Shown: in pieces, positions 9,301 to 16,977 of the stretch
Numbering within the stretch: position 1 is the first letter of the stretch
How the letters are laid out: every line of letters begins with the position of its first letter
NCBI GenBank assembly: GCA_016784025.1
Contig: JADHVL010000009.1
Coordinates: 79,743 to 143,742, forward strand
Length of the DNA stretch: 64,000 nucleotides
Source of the DNA: Fidelibacterota bacterium
GTDB taxonomy: Bacteria; Fidelibacterota; UBA8477; JABMPR01
Direction: 5' to 3'
Notes under the pieces: generated by a model
The model's database searches: none
What the model was told of the DNA's origin: nothing
The model's input: only the letters and a program-made list of their open reading frames with translations
Made by a program: the position numbers and the translations under genes

Positions 9301-9530
9301 AAGTAGATTTCCTGGATATCTTTATTGAATGTGACTTTTAGATCAAGACCATCTAACAATGTCTGCAGATCATCAAGCTTTGATAAGTCCATGTTTTCAT
9401 TGATTATTTTTAAGGTAATAGCCCGGTACATTGCACCGGTATCGATGTGCCGAAAATTCAATTTTTGGGCAACACCGTGAGCCGTAGAGCTCTTGCCGGA
9501 TGCTGCAGGGCCATCAATGGCAATAATCAT
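6372..9530 (-). CDS. cmk-rpsA: CMP kinase fused in frame to 30S ribosomal protein S1
   Basis: 1052 residues. Residues 1-225 are a complete cytidylate kinase with P-loop GPAASGKS (7-14), which makes (d)CDP from (d)CMP. Residue 226 begins what looks like a full S1 protein: about 170 residues rich in Glu, Ala, Val and Thr, then six S1 RNA-binding domains at about 444-507, 524-589, 608-679, 693-765, 781-853 and 870-939, then a Lys/Ala/Glu tail (about 980-1052). No stop separates the parts, but Met226 has an ideal ribosome-binding site (see 8853-8867), so S1 alone (827 residues, 6372-8855) is probably also made. The upstream ATG has no recognisable Shine-Dalgarno sequence. cmk and rpsA are neighbours in many bacteria; the in-frame joining is the odd part. 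A sequencing error removing the cmk stop is possible. Confidence 0.93.
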   Translation of the reverse strand: MIIAIDGPAASGKSSTAHGVAQKLNFRHIDTGAMYRAITLKIINENMDLSKLDDLQTLLDGLDLKVTFNKDIQEIYLDGNLLGDEIRSPQVTDLVADVSAIAGVRNRLLGVQREVAQSHDVVLEGRDIGTVVFPDADIKIYMVADARVRALRRQKDFARQGIEKSIEELEKEILERDEHNAKRKLAPMKAAKDAITLDTTELSIDDQIEFIVSRVETAKSNGGNLMTKKQDMDAKAEDVKEDVAEAATEDVAKEATAETAEVSAESQDAVETTPAEETPEAPAEEAVAEEAVSKDTTGEVVEEVKEEATEDVAKEATEEAVSKDTTEEVVEEAPAEEVEEAKEEVAEVAAPVEEEPVVEAEPVAEVADEVAPEPEVTEEAAPTEAQVDAPDVSQGKRALMNDLFAEIKTLKQGELPEEQEVTSKEAIALQELLDHTVKNIEQQALVEARIISVSDRDVMVDFGGKSEGLVARHEFGNDEPKVGETVELFLERMEDKLGQAVLSRSKAEFMGVWNNVKQKYADAETVEGTISRRIKGGMVVNILGVDAFLPGSQLDVRPIRDFDAYVGKSFEFKIVKVNEFRKNIVVSRKELLEESLKEQRSKLLDEIEVGQILEGRIKNITDFGVFVDLGGIDGLLHITDLSWGRVNHPSEVVSLDEDIMVKVIDYDTTKQRVSLGLKQLKPHPWESVVAKYPEGTSVNGKVVSLANYGAFVELTAGVEGLVHISEISWTQHIKHPSDVFNVGDEIDAIVLSVDAENHKISLGVKQLQPDPWTTIEEKYLVGSVHEGTVRNLAQFGAFIELEEGIDGLVHISDLSWTSKVRHPKEIVNRGDKIMVKILDISQSERKISLGIKQAQENPWPELKDRFAVNTSHKGTVIKLLEKGVILSFPDTDVEGIISLGNFRKKERKEILDQFEQDAEVEVKVVEVDATEKKVVVSHESAIKDKERNDIDEFIRGQDHVSDKLEIPEAILSKIRETEEKPAEKAEKAEKAEKKPAKKKAAPKKKKVEKVEKIEEVEEVEATPEVVEAPEKVEEAPEAPETEAADSDEGDKE
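8557..8780. repeat. Internal direct repeats in the acidic region of S1
   Basis: On the plus strand GTGTCTTTGGACAC occurs at 8557-8570 and 8644-8657, and GTTGCTTCTTTAGCAAC at 8581-8597 and 8764-8780. Each unit is itself a small palindrome with 5-bp arms. They encode repeats such as EAVSKDTT and EDVAKEAT in the acidic linker, which suggests expansion by duplication. Confidence 0.75.
8853..8867 (-). promoter_or_regulatory. Internal ribosome-binding site and start for S1
   Basis: On the minus strand GGAGG (8867-8863) is followed by a 7-base spacer and ATG (8855-8853), in frame with the upstream CMP kinase. This is among the strongest Shine-Dalgarno arrangements in the window and falls exactly at the boundary between the two protein families. 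Confidence 0.8.
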
Positions 9531-9533
9531 TTC

Positions 9534-9582
9534 AAAAAGCCGCTTTAATCAATATTATTTTATATACTCGTTTCAAAGCGGC
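9534..9582 (-). terminator. Terminator-like hairpin in front of cmk-rpsA
   Basis: Arms GCCGCTTT (9539-9546) and AAAGCGGC (9575-9582) form an 8-bp stem with a 28-nt AT-rich loop. On the minus strand the stem is followed at once by TTTTT (9538-9534) and then the cmk ATG at 9530. It could end transcripts arriving from the 569-residue gene, or act as an attenuator. The candidate -10 box (9590-9585) would start RNA inside the first arm, so only read-through RNA could form the whole hairpin. Confidence 0.5.
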
Positions 9583-9613
9583 GCAATATAGACGACCATT
9601 AATGCCAACACAA
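9583..9613 (-). promoter_or_regulatory. Candidate promoter of cmk-rpsA
   Basis: On the minus strand TTGTGT (9613-9608), a 17-base spacer and TATATT (9590-9585) make a plausible sigma-70-type promoter. The core CGTCTATATTGC is identical to that in front of ugd. Confidence 0.45.
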
Positions 9614-9666
9614 CCCAGAATAGTTGACCTAAATAATTGAATTTTATAAGGGAGAGCTTGCAAGAA

Positions 9667-11376
9667 CTACTTGATGCGATAGCCTTTATCCTCATACTCC
9701 AGAACCCAGTTTACGATGATACCAATGTCCATGCGTTGGGTTGCTCCCAGAAAACGTCTGTTCCTGAAGTAATATGAAGAATAATCCTGTTTGGTTTCCT
9801 TCTCCATATCATCCCCCAATGCTGCAAGTCTTTCCTGCCATTTGATGATATTCGATTTCCGCAAATCCAGCCAGCCACCGCTGGTCCATTTCTCAATATT
9901 ATCAGGGTTAACATCCAGTACAGTTCGTCCCTCAAAATTGGGTTCTGACATATCAGGACCGCGCAAAAATGTGATACCATCCTTCAAAAGAATCGGTGTA
10001 CCAACCGAGAGGATTGTTGAACGTAACTCTTTATTCGTGAGAATTTCCGCTTCCATTTGAGCGGCAAGCTCATCAGGATCAGCAGTTAACACGTCTGAAA
10101 TATTTCCCTTGAGACGTTTGAGAATGTAGACTTCATACAATAGTTTTGTTAAACGCGGTGGACCCAATAACTCGAAAGCCACACTATCTTTCCCGGTTTC
10201 TTCCTCAAGAGCTTCCATTTTCTTCAGCGCATCCTTGCGGATCAGCCCGGCACGATAGGAAGGTGCCAGTACAGATGAATCAAGACTGGAGATGATATCA
10301 TTACCTGTGTTTCCACCCATAATCTCAAGGAGTGTCAGATCTGCAATTTCTTCAGGGGTGACAAATTCCATTTGACCTTCCCCAGTCAAAACCGAGAATT
10401 CTCCAGCAGAAAAATAGCCATTCTCACCTGCATCTATATAAACTGACTCCAAAAACTCGTCTCCCAGCCGATCCCAGGTAGATTTTGGGGATTTACTCAG
10501 GGAGTCACCCAGTATGGTGGCTTCTCCTGGCAGGGAATCATAGAGGGGAATGTGACTTCCTCTTCTCACTACTTTTCCAAAGCCAATTTTTTTCCAGGCT
10601 ATGGCTGCAGTAGGTTTGATTTCCTTGATGATCGGTGCCTGTGGTGTTCGTCCAAGCAACCAGAGCAGCATGGTGTGAGCACCCGCCAGCGATGACTTAC
10701 TCATCAGCATTTTTGAAGGTTTGTCTTCTGAATGGGTATAGGGAATATTAAAGCCCATACCACCTGTTCCACTGGTACCCACCTTCAAGTAGAGTTTTGT
10801 ATCAGCCTGTCGCATACTTTCGATAAGAATCTGCACGTGACGAATTAATTGTGGAATATATAGGGTTGAAATAATTCGCTCCACGGTCTCGATCAACTTA
10901 TCGTCGGCAGTTTTACCCTTGCGAATTTCATTTATCTCCGCTCTGAGCTCAGCAACGATCTGATAAACATTCTGATAGGCAAAGGCGGTGGCCGTGTTGA
11001 TGCAATCAATGAGAATCTGAGGTTTATGGGTATCCATGATCTGGTATAATTTTGAATTATTAATGATATCTGGACCGAGATCGTCGTAAATGTCATGAAT
11101 CATTAATTCTACCTGTTCTGGTTTGGAATAAATATCCGCCTTTGATAAATAGGACAATTCATTTCGTACAAACAGATCACCGTGTACAGAAATTATTTTT
11201 GTTCCCTGATTAAGGGGATGATTTTCAAGTATGGCCTGAATTTCTGCGGCCTCATTTTCCCGGAGAGATGTCACGATTAATTCAGATGGTTTTTCTTCAA
11301 GTAATTGTTTGGCAATGGCTTGACCCACCAGCCCCCAACCACCAAGTATTAATACTCGTTTACCTTTAATGTCCAT
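9667..11376 (-). CDS. Uncharacterised Rossmann-fold (NAD(P)-binding) protein
   Basis: 569 residues. The N-terminus is a dinucleotide-binding strand-loop with GGWGLVG (12-18), followed by a typical acidic strand-2 region. The middle holds a Gly-rich stretch, GTSGTGGMGFNIPYTHSE, then SKSSLAGAHTMLLWLLGRTP; the rest has no motif I can place. The length is roughly twice that of ordinary short-chain dehydrogenases and no Tyr-x3-Lys pair is evident, so it may be a distinct family; I recall similar unnamed proteins in other environmental phyla. The start overlaps the end of the pseudouridine synthase gene by 11 bases, putting it in the trpS-scpA-scpB-rluB unit. Substrate unknown. Confidence 0.65.
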   Translation of the reverse strand: MDIKGKRVLILGGWGLVGQAIAKQLLEEKPSELIVTSLRENEAAEIQAILENHPLNQGTKIISVHGDLFVRNELSYLSKADIYSKPEQVELMIHDIYDDLGPDIINNSKLYQIMDTHKPQILIDCINTATAFAYQNVYQIVAELRAEINEIRKGKTADDKLIETVERIISTLYIPQLIRHVQILIESMRQADTKLYLKVGTSGTGGMGFNIPYTHSEDKPSKMLMSKSSLAGAHTMLLWLLGRTPQAPIIKEIKPTAAIAWKKIGFGKVVRRGSHIPLYDSLPGEATILGDSLSKSPKSTWDRLGDEFLESVYIDAGENGYFSAGEFSVLTGEGQMEFVTPEEIADLTLLEIMGGNTGNDIISSLDSSVLAPSYRAGLIRKDALKKMEALEEETGKDSVAFELLGPPRLTKLLYEVYILKRLKGNISDVLTADPDELAAQMEAEILTNKELRSTILSVGTPILLKDGITFLRGPDMSEPNFEGRTVLDVNPDNIEKWTSGGWLDLRKSNIIKWQERLAALGDDMEKETKQDYSSYYFRNRRFLGATQRMDIGIIVNWVLEYEDKGYRIK

Positions 11377-12106
11377 GTGCCAATTCCTTCAATTTTGCGA
11401 TCTCGGCAGCTGATAATACCCGATATTTACCCAGGGAAAGATCATCCACTCTTAAAAATGCAAATTGCTCTCTGTGGAGTTTCACCACCTTGTGACCCAG
11501 AGCCATAAAAATTCTCTTTATTTCGCGTTTACGACCCTCTCTAAGGATGAGTCTGATTTCTGTAAATCTATCGAAATAGTTGTAATCAAGAACCTCTGCG
11601 ATTGCTGGTGTTTTAGCTTCAATATTTATGCCAAGCGGCAGACGATCCAGATCCTCCGAGCTCACCTGCCCCAACACGCGTACAGCATATGTTTTGGGAA
11701 TTTGAAATTTTGGATGGGTCAAACTATAGGCCAGATCTCCATCATTGGTGAGAATAATCGCCCCTGTCGTATCAAAATCCAATCTCCCCACTGGATAAAT
11801 TCTATCCTTTGATGGAATTAAATCAATTATTGTGGTCCTGCCATAGGGATCATTGGTAGTGCTGATGACCTGTGTAGGCTTATTGAGGAGAAAGTATTGA
11901 TAGTCTGGTTCGAGTATGATCTGCTTCCCTTGAAAGACAACCTCGTCTGATAATGGATTTACACGTGTAGCCGGATTGCTCTCAATCTGACCATTGATTG
12001 TCACCAAACCTTTTTGAATAAGGTCATCACAGACCCGTCGTGAACCCAGACCAGCCATTGCCAGATAGCGATTGAATCGTATCTGCTCTTCAGATTTTTC
12101 AGACAT
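11366..12106 (-). CDS. rluB: rRNA pseudouridine synthase, RsuA/RluB family
   Basis: An N-terminal S4 RNA-binding domain (starting RFNRYLAMAGLGSRR) is followed by the pseudouridine synthase domain with the catalytic Asp in GRLDFDTTG and the following LTNDGDLA. The family isomerises a uridine in 16S or 23S rRNA; RluB (23S U2605) is the best guess from size and from its usual position after scpA-scpB. I chose the ATG at 12106, which leaves 246 residues beginning MSEKSEEQ; an in-frame TTG at 12142 would add 12 residues without family resemblance. The end overlaps the next gene by 11 bases. Confidence 0.88.
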   Translation of the reverse strand: MSEKSEEQIRFNRYLAMAGLGSRRVCDDLIQKGLVTINGQIESNPATRVNPLSDEVVFQGKQIILEPDYQYFLLNKPTQVISTTNDPYGRTTIIDLIPSKDRIYPVGRLDFDTTGAIILTNDGDLAYSLTHPKFQIPKTYAVRVLGQVSSEDLDRLPLGINIEAKTPAIAEVLDYNYFDRFTEIRLILREGRKREIKRIFMALGHKVVKLHREQFAFLRVDDLSLGKYRVLSAAEIAKLKELAHGH

Positions 12107-12150
12107 ATCACTCAAGATTTTGGTCGTGATTCCAGGGATCAATTGGCTGA

Positions 12151-12705
12151 TTAAACCAACTCGTTGTCATCCTCAGCCAGAATATCCTCTACTTCTCTCA
12201 GTCGTGGTAAATCTTTGACGGAATTAAGACCAAAATACTGTAGAAACTCCGTACTGGTCCTATACAAAAGGGCACGACCCGGGCTATCCTCACGACCTCG
12301 AATTTCCAATAATTTCCGATCGAGGAGTGTTCTCAAGGAAGAATCAGAGCTGACACCACGAATGGACTCAATATCATTTCTGGTGACAGGTTGTTTGTAA
12401 CTCACAATAGCCAGTGTTTCCAGAGCAGCCTGAGACAATCGGAGTTTCCCAGATTTGGAGAAAAGGCCCTTAATGTAGGATTCAAACTCTGCGTTGGTCA
12501 CTATCTGATATCCACCAGCAACTTCTTTGATAAAGAATGCTCTCCCGGACTTCTCATAATCTGAAGCCAGTTCGCGAATGACTTCCTGAAGGGGTATTTT
12601 GCTGCCACTGTCGCCGAGACAGGTATGAAAGCGAGCTTCTGTCAAAGGCTCTGGTGTGGCAATCAACAAAGCTTCAACAATCTGTTTTAGTTCATTAATT
12701 TCCAA
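12151..12705 (-). CDS. scpB: Segregation and condensation protein B
   Basis: About 184 residues, with the paired winged-helix pattern of ScpB (ALLIATPEPLTEARF near the start, then ALETLAIVSYKQPVTRNDIESIRGV and a final basic winged helix). ScpB dimers bind ScpA and SMC in the bacterial condensin that compacts and segregates the chromosome. I place the start at TTG 12705, 8 bases after GGGG and overlapping the scpA end by 11 bases; an ATG 33 bases upstream exists but lies deep inside scpA. The partner SMC is encoded in this window at 56604-60125. Confidence 0.92.
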   Translation of the reverse strand: MEINELKQIVEALLIATPEPLTEARFHTCLGDSGSKIPLQEVIRELASDYEKSGRAFFIKEVAGGYQIVTNAEFESYIKGLFSKSGKLRLSQAALETLAIVSYKQPVTRNDIESIRGVSSDSSLRTLLDRKLLEIRGREDSPGRALLYRTSTEFLQYFGLNSVKDLPRLREVEDILAEDDNELV

Positions 12706-13426
12706 AAGTGCTACCCCTTGATATAAATAGATCATCAAACAATTTAGATTGTTTTACTTTTACCTGACGATTCCTCAACATCTCAAGAATGGCCAGAAAA
12801 GTGACAACCACCACCAACCGAGATTCGAATTTCTCCAACAGACCTGCAAAACTCAATTTGGCTTTTGCCTGAAGCAAGCCATTCAGAAATCCTACCTGTT
12901 CACTTAGCGTAACTTCTTCAACAGCAACCGAATGAGTGGCAGGTTCTTCATAGTTTTTAATGAGATATTGAAAAGTAAGCATGATATCATACAGTTTTAC
13001 ATCTTCTAAAATAGCCGTATTGTCTTCCTGCTGGGGATTCCATGTGGCTGGGATATGATAATAGTGTGGTCGTTCAAATCTTTCCATTTCAGAAAATGTT
13101 GATGTTGCTTCTTTATAGCGCTTGTATTCGAGCAACATATTCATCAACTCGGTGCGTGGATCTTCAATCTCATCATCACCATTGGCCTCGATAGGCAACA
13201 ACATCCGGGCTTTGATTTTCATCAGTGTGGCCGCCATGAGAACAAAATCACCAGCGGAGTAAAGTTTCAGTTCTTTGGCCAGATCAACATAATCAAGAAA
13301 ATCCTTAGTGATTTGAGCGATGGGTATGTCATAAATATTTAATTCATCACGCTTTATTAAAAACAATAACAGATCCAGTGGACCTTCAAACATTTCCAGA
13401 TCAATACGATGGAGTTGATTCTTCAT
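12695..13426 (-). CDS. scpA: Segregation and condensation protein A (kleisin)
   Basis: 243 residues, usual for ScpA. The N-terminal domain carries the strongly conserved FEGPLDLLLFLIKRDELNIY stretch and then ITKDFLDYV and AATLMKIKARMLLP; the C-terminus has the winged helix that contacts the SMC head (VTFLAILEMLRNRQVKVKQ). It bridges the two SMC heads. The ATG overlaps the trpS stop (TGATG-type junction); a GTG one codon earlier is also possible. It is followed by scpB with a short overlap, the standard order. Confidence 0.95.
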   Translation of the reverse strand: MKNQLHRIDLEMFEGPLDLLLFLIKRDELNIYDIPIAQITKDFLDYVDLAKELKLYSAGDFVLMAATLMKIKARMLLPIEANGDDEIEDPRTELMNMLLEYKRYKEATSTFSEMERFERPHYYHIPATWNPQQEDNTAILEDVKLYDIMLTFQYLIKNYEEPATHSVAVEEVTLSEQVGFLNGLLQAKAKLSFAGLLEKFESRLVVVVTFLAILEMLRNRQVKVKQSKLFDDLFISRGSTFGN

Positions 13427-14448
13427 CACGACCGGCCGGCAGGTACAAATCCTAATTTTCGATAGACTTTACTGATGGTTTTTGAGGCCATCTGTCTGGC
13501 TCGAATAGCGCCTTCATCCAAAACTCCAGAGAGATAACCTTTGTCGCCCATGATTTTATCATAGCGTTGTTGAAATGGCTCTAAAAAGGCAACGAGGGAA
13601 TCTGCCAGCTCGCCTTTAAAACTGCTATACTGCTGGCCTTCGAAACGTAAAGCAACTTCTAGAGGCTGCAGATCATTCAGAACAGAAAAAATTGTCAGCA
13701 AATTCCCTATACCAGGTTTTTTCAGAGAGTCGGGTGTGATCTCTCTTGCAGAGTCAGTGACGGCACGCTTGATTTTGCGTCTTAATACATCTGGCGGATC
13801 AAGGAGAGATATGTAATTATTTTCATTACTATCAGATTTAGACATCTTTTTGTCAACATCTTGAAGACTCATTATTCTCGCTCCTGCTTGGGGGATAAAT
13901 GGCTCAGGAACTTTGAAGGTTGGACTGTAAGTATTGTTAAATCGATTCGCAATATCTCGGGTCAACTCAAGATGCTGTTTTTGGTCCGCACCTACAGGAA
14001 CAAGATCTGTTTGATAGAGCAAAATATCGGCGGCCATCAAAGCTGGATAGGCATATAGACCTGCGTTGACATTGTCCTCATGTCGCTTTGATTTATCCTT
14101 AAACTGGGTCATTCTATTCAATTCACCCATATAGGTATAGCAGTTTAGCACCCAGGCGAGTTCAGCGTGTTGAGGTACATGAGATTGAATAAATATGACA
14201 TTTTCTTCTGGATTAATATCCGCCGCCAGATATTGTGCAGCAAAGGATAAGCATCTGTTTCTTAAATCTGCAGGTTTCTGGCGAACTGTGATTGCATGCA
14301 TATCTACAACCATAAAAATGCCTAGATAATCTTGCTGCATCTGCACCCAATTTCGCATTGCTCCAACATAATTCCCCAGGGCTAAGTGTCCTGAAGGTTG
14401 AATACCTGAAAGCAGAATTGGTTTTTTATCTTTTTGTACGTTGCTCAT
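13426..14448 (-). CDS. trpS: Tryptophanyl-tRNA synthetase
   Basis: 340 residues, typical of bacterial TrpRS, a class Ic enzyme charging tRNA-Trp. The HIGH-equivalent motif is PSGHLALGNYVGA (about 18-29) and the second ATP motif KMSKS is at 201-205. A C-terminal helical domain follows. It lies 20 bases behind the NlpC/P60 gene and overlaps scpA at the stop codon, so it belongs to the same unit. Nothing unusual is seen. Confidence 0.96.
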   Translation of the reverse strand: MSNVQKDKKPILLSGIQPSGHLALGNYVGAMRNWVQMQQDYLGIFMVVDMHAITVRQKPADLRNRCLSFAAQYLAADINPEENVIFIQSHVPQHAELAWVLNCYTYMGELNRMTQFKDKSKRHEDNVNAGLYAYPALMAADILLYQTDLVPVGADQKQHLELTRDIANRFNNTYSPTFKVPEPFIPQAGARIMSLQDVDKKMSKSDSNENNYISLLDPPDVLRRKIKRAVTDSAREITPDSLKKPGIGNLLTIFSVLNDLQPLEVALRFEGQQYSSFKGELADSLVAFLEPFQQRYDKIMGDKGYLSGVLDEGAIRARQMASKTISKVYRKLGFVPAGRS

Positions 14449-14468
14449 AATTTAGACATCTTCAATTT

Positions 14469-15260
14469 TTATATGACCCGGATGGTTCTGGTATATGTTT
14501 TTTCATATTTCTCAAGATAAAGATCAGGATGATCAGCGTTCATACTATTCATTTTTACAAAACCTGATGCATGAATAAAATCGCCTTGACCCAGCGATAT
14601 AGCAACATGGGTAATCTTATCTGAATTCTCGGTAAAGAAGATCAAGTCGCCAACTTCCCAATTTGAAAAATCATCGTCAACGATGGTACCCACATCAGCT
14701 TGCAGGTAGGCATCACGGGGGAGTCGTAACCCATTTAAACCATAAACGGTTTGGACAAAGCCAGAACAATCAAAGCCCTTTGGAGATCGGCCACCCCAAA
14801 AATATTGAATTCCCTGAAACCCAAATGCGGTTTGAATGAGTCGCTCAACGTCAACAGAATCCACGAGAGGTCGCGGACTTTTTTGAACCCATCCTTCCAC
14901 ACCATCAGGGAGCAGCAGTTGTACCCATCCCCCATCTTGGTCAAGCAATGGAAGTCGTGATAGGAGAGTAATATCACGAATAGTATTTGATTGGGTGTCA
15001 GGACTCTGAAATATCCAGGAAATCTGTTCGCCATGATAATAAAAGGTGTGATTCTCCCATGAAGCAGGTTTATCAATGACAAAAAACCGAGCTACCCAGC
15101 CCTCATATTTGTCTTCTTGTCTCACCCTAAGCCAATCACCCCTATCCTCCAGCACTTCTAATGTCTCACCCAGGTGAGTCTGTGAAGTCGCTTCAGATTT
15201 AAAAGCCGCATCCCGGTATATGAATGCAATACTGACATTTGTTAACAACTGTAAGGCCAA
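14469..15260 (-). CDS. NlpC/P60 cysteine peptidase with SH3-like N-terminus
   Basis: 263 residues from the chosen TTG start. Two bacterial SH3-like segments (about 1-65 and 85-130) precede an NlpC/P60 domain with catalytic Cys in FDCSGF (Cys165) and histidines in HVAISL (His219) and HASG (His230). Layout matches YkfC-type gamma-D-glutamyl-L-diamino-acid endopeptidases that cut cell-wall peptides. No signal peptide is visible with this start, which would suggest cytoplasmic recycling of muropeptides. The TTG at 15260 lies 6 bases after AGGAGG; a longer reading frame from 15311 has no such site. A hairpin covers this ribosome-binding site (15267-15283). It is divergent from menF. Confidence 0.85.
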   Translation of the reverse strand: MALQLLTNVSIAFIYRDAAFKSEATSQTHLGETLEVLEDRGDWLRVRQEDKYEGWVARFFVIDKPASWENHTFYYHGEQISWIFQSPDTQSNTIRDITLLSRLPLLDQDGGWVQLLLPDGVEGWVQKSPRPLVDSVDVERLIQTAFGFQGIQYFWGGRSPKGFDCSGFVQTVYGLNGLRLPRDAYLQADVGTIVDDDFSNWEVGDLIFFTENSDKITHVAISLGQGDFIHASGFVKMNSMNADHPDLYLEKYEKTYTRTIRVI

Positions 15261-15266
15261 AATGCC

Positions 15267-15283
15267 CCTCCTTTGCGAGGAGG
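15267..15283 (-). promoter_or_regulatory. Hairpin covering the NlpC/P60 ribosome-binding site
   Basis: On the minus strand CCTCC, a 7-base loop and GGAGG form a 5-bp stem, extendable by G-T pairs; GGAGG is the Shine-Dalgarno sequence of the TTG start at 15260. Folding would hide the site. Whether this is regulatory is unknown. Confidence 0.4.
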
Positions 15284-15372
15284 AATTTAATCGATGATAA
15301 CGGTGAAACAAGGGTTGCTAAAATCTGGTATCTCTACAAAACTCAATGTACTGATTGTGTGGAAAATAGTGT

Positions 15373-15401
15373 TTGCCCACCTCTAGGCTTTACAGTAAAT
15401 A
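15373..15401 (+). promoter_or_regulatory. Candidate promoter of the men operon
   Basis: TTGCCC (15373-15378), 17-base spacer, TAAATA (15396-15401), about 80 bases before menF. It is the best sigma-70-like pair I see in the 219-base divergent gap 15261-15479; weak evidence by eye only. Confidence 0.3.
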
Positions 15402-15479
15402 GTCGCCATGTTAGATGAAACACTTCAACTCTTTCGGCGATATCCCGCATCTACATTCTGAGAAGTAAAACTGACTAAT

Positions 15480-16847
15480 ATGGACCCATTCGCATTTTCT
15501 ACTGCTAAACTCCGCCTTCTTGAACAAATTCGAAATGCCTGTTCGGAATCTGAGTCTCATGATGCACCTCGAATGATTCGCTGTAAGGTGGAAGTCGAGA
15601 ATGTGGCTGCTATGCAATGGCTGGCTTGCCAATCCATTCCTATCAAGACTTACTGGGCCAACCGCAACCAGGAATTCAAAATGGCCGGGCTTGGGATTGC
15701 CCATGAAATTTCAGGACAGCAAACTCCAGACCTGACCAAACTCTTTACTGAATTGCGCGTCCTCCTGGATCCAAAGTATCCAGATCTTAGATACTATGGT
15801 GGTTTCCAATTCAATCAAGGCAGCAAACCCTCTCAAGAGTGGAAAAGTTTTGGCGCCTACCGCTTCATTATTCCCCTGTTCGAGCTGCATCGTTCCGAAG
15901 AGGGAACCTTTCTGGTCTGTAACTTTCTCCAGAACATTGAAAATTGTAATCCTCCAGAGGCCATCGTTAAGCAACTCGAGGATGTTCAATTTGAACTTAC
16001 CATGAGTGACTGGGAAGAACGAACCATATTACACCGCCGAGATATCCCAGACCGTGCAGAGTGGCAATCCTCACTTGATACTGCACTTGAAGAAATGGAA
16101 ACAGGTAAATACGAGAAGGTGGTTCTAGCAAGAAAAGCTACTTTAACCTTCAATGATCCAGTTGATCCTGTTGCCTACTTGCTTCGTCTGAGGAGAATGA
16201 CTGAAGAAACCTTTAATTTTTATTTCCAGGCTGACGAAGGTCATGCTTTTTTGGGAGCCACACCTGAAAGGTTATTCAAACGCCAGGGGCGCACACTCCA
16301 CACAGAAGCCATCGCAGGTACTCGCCCCAGGGGATTAACAACCCGTGATGATGAACGTTATGCCAGGGCATTGCTGAATTCGGAGAAAGAAGTCAGAGAG
16401 CACAGCATAGTTGTTGATATGATCAAAAATGTCCTTGAGAAGTACTGTCATAACCTGGTAATGGATGAAGAAGTTCAAATCACGCGACTTTCCCATGTCC
16501 AACATCTCTGTAAACATTTCAAGGGTGAATTGGATCCCGAAACCAGTGACGCAGATTTGATCAAAGCTTTGCATCCCACACCTGCTATGGGTGGCTATCC
16601 CACCGATATTGCGCTGGAGGCAATTGAAGATCTTGAGCCATTCAATCGGGGCTGGTATGCTGCTCCCATAGGATTTGTGGGACATGATCATACCGAGTTT
16701 GTGGTAGCAATTCGCTCTGCTCTTATTGAGAAGGAACGAGTTTCCCTTTATTCAGGTGCCGGGATAGTATTAGGTTCAGATCCCGCCGAAGAATGGCAAG
16801 AGATAGAAGACAAGATCAGCAAATTTTTAAAAGCACTGGATCTCTAA
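15480..16847 (+). CDS. menF: Isochorismate synthase (menaquinone pathway)
   Basis: 455 residues. A variable N-terminal half is followed by the chorismate-binding domain with KVVLARK, FLGATPERLF, AIAGTRPRG, then HPTPAMGGYP and SGAGIVLGSDPAEEW. These residues bind chorismate and Mg2+. The enzyme converts chorismate to isochorismate, the entry to menaquinone. As first gene of a seven-gene men cluster it is MenF rather than a siderophore EntC. The operon is on the plus strand, opposite to almost everything around it. Confidence 0.95.
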   Translation: MDPFAFSTAKLRLLEQIRNACSESESHDAPRMIRCKVEVENVAAMQWLACQSIPIKTYWANRNQEFKMAGLGIAHEISGQQTPDLTKLFTELRVLLDPKYPDLRYYGGFQFNQGSKPSQEWKSFGAYRFIIPLFELHRSEEGTFLVCNFLQNIENCNPPEAIVKQLEDVQFELTMSDWEERTILHRRDIPDRAEWQSSLDTALEEMETGKYEKVVLARKATLTFNDPVDPVAYLLRLRRMTEETFNFYFQADEGHAFLGATPERLFKRQGRTLHTEAIAGTRPRGLTTRDDERYARALLNSEKEVREHSIVVDMIKNVLEKYCHNLVMDEEVQITRLSHVQHLCKHFKGELDPETSDADLIKALHPTPAMGGYPTDIALEAIEDLEPFNRGWYAAPIGFVGHDHTEFVVAIRSALIEKERVSLYSGAGIVLGSDPAEEWQEIEDKISKFLKALDL

Positions 16848-16977
16848 ACTCACCCCCTCCCCGGGTTTACCGGTTATCTCGTAACCATGTTTTGTCACTT
16901 TATTCAAAGTCCTTCTTCATTAGATTATGGGCTATGAGATTATTTCATTTAACCCCATTTAATTGGTCTACTGATCT

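Noticed and set aside
16848..16977. Possible regulatory gap or attenuator between menF and menD
   Set aside because: Only a short GC-rich patch (CCCGGGTTTACCGG) is seen; no stable stem with a T-run and no leader peptide.
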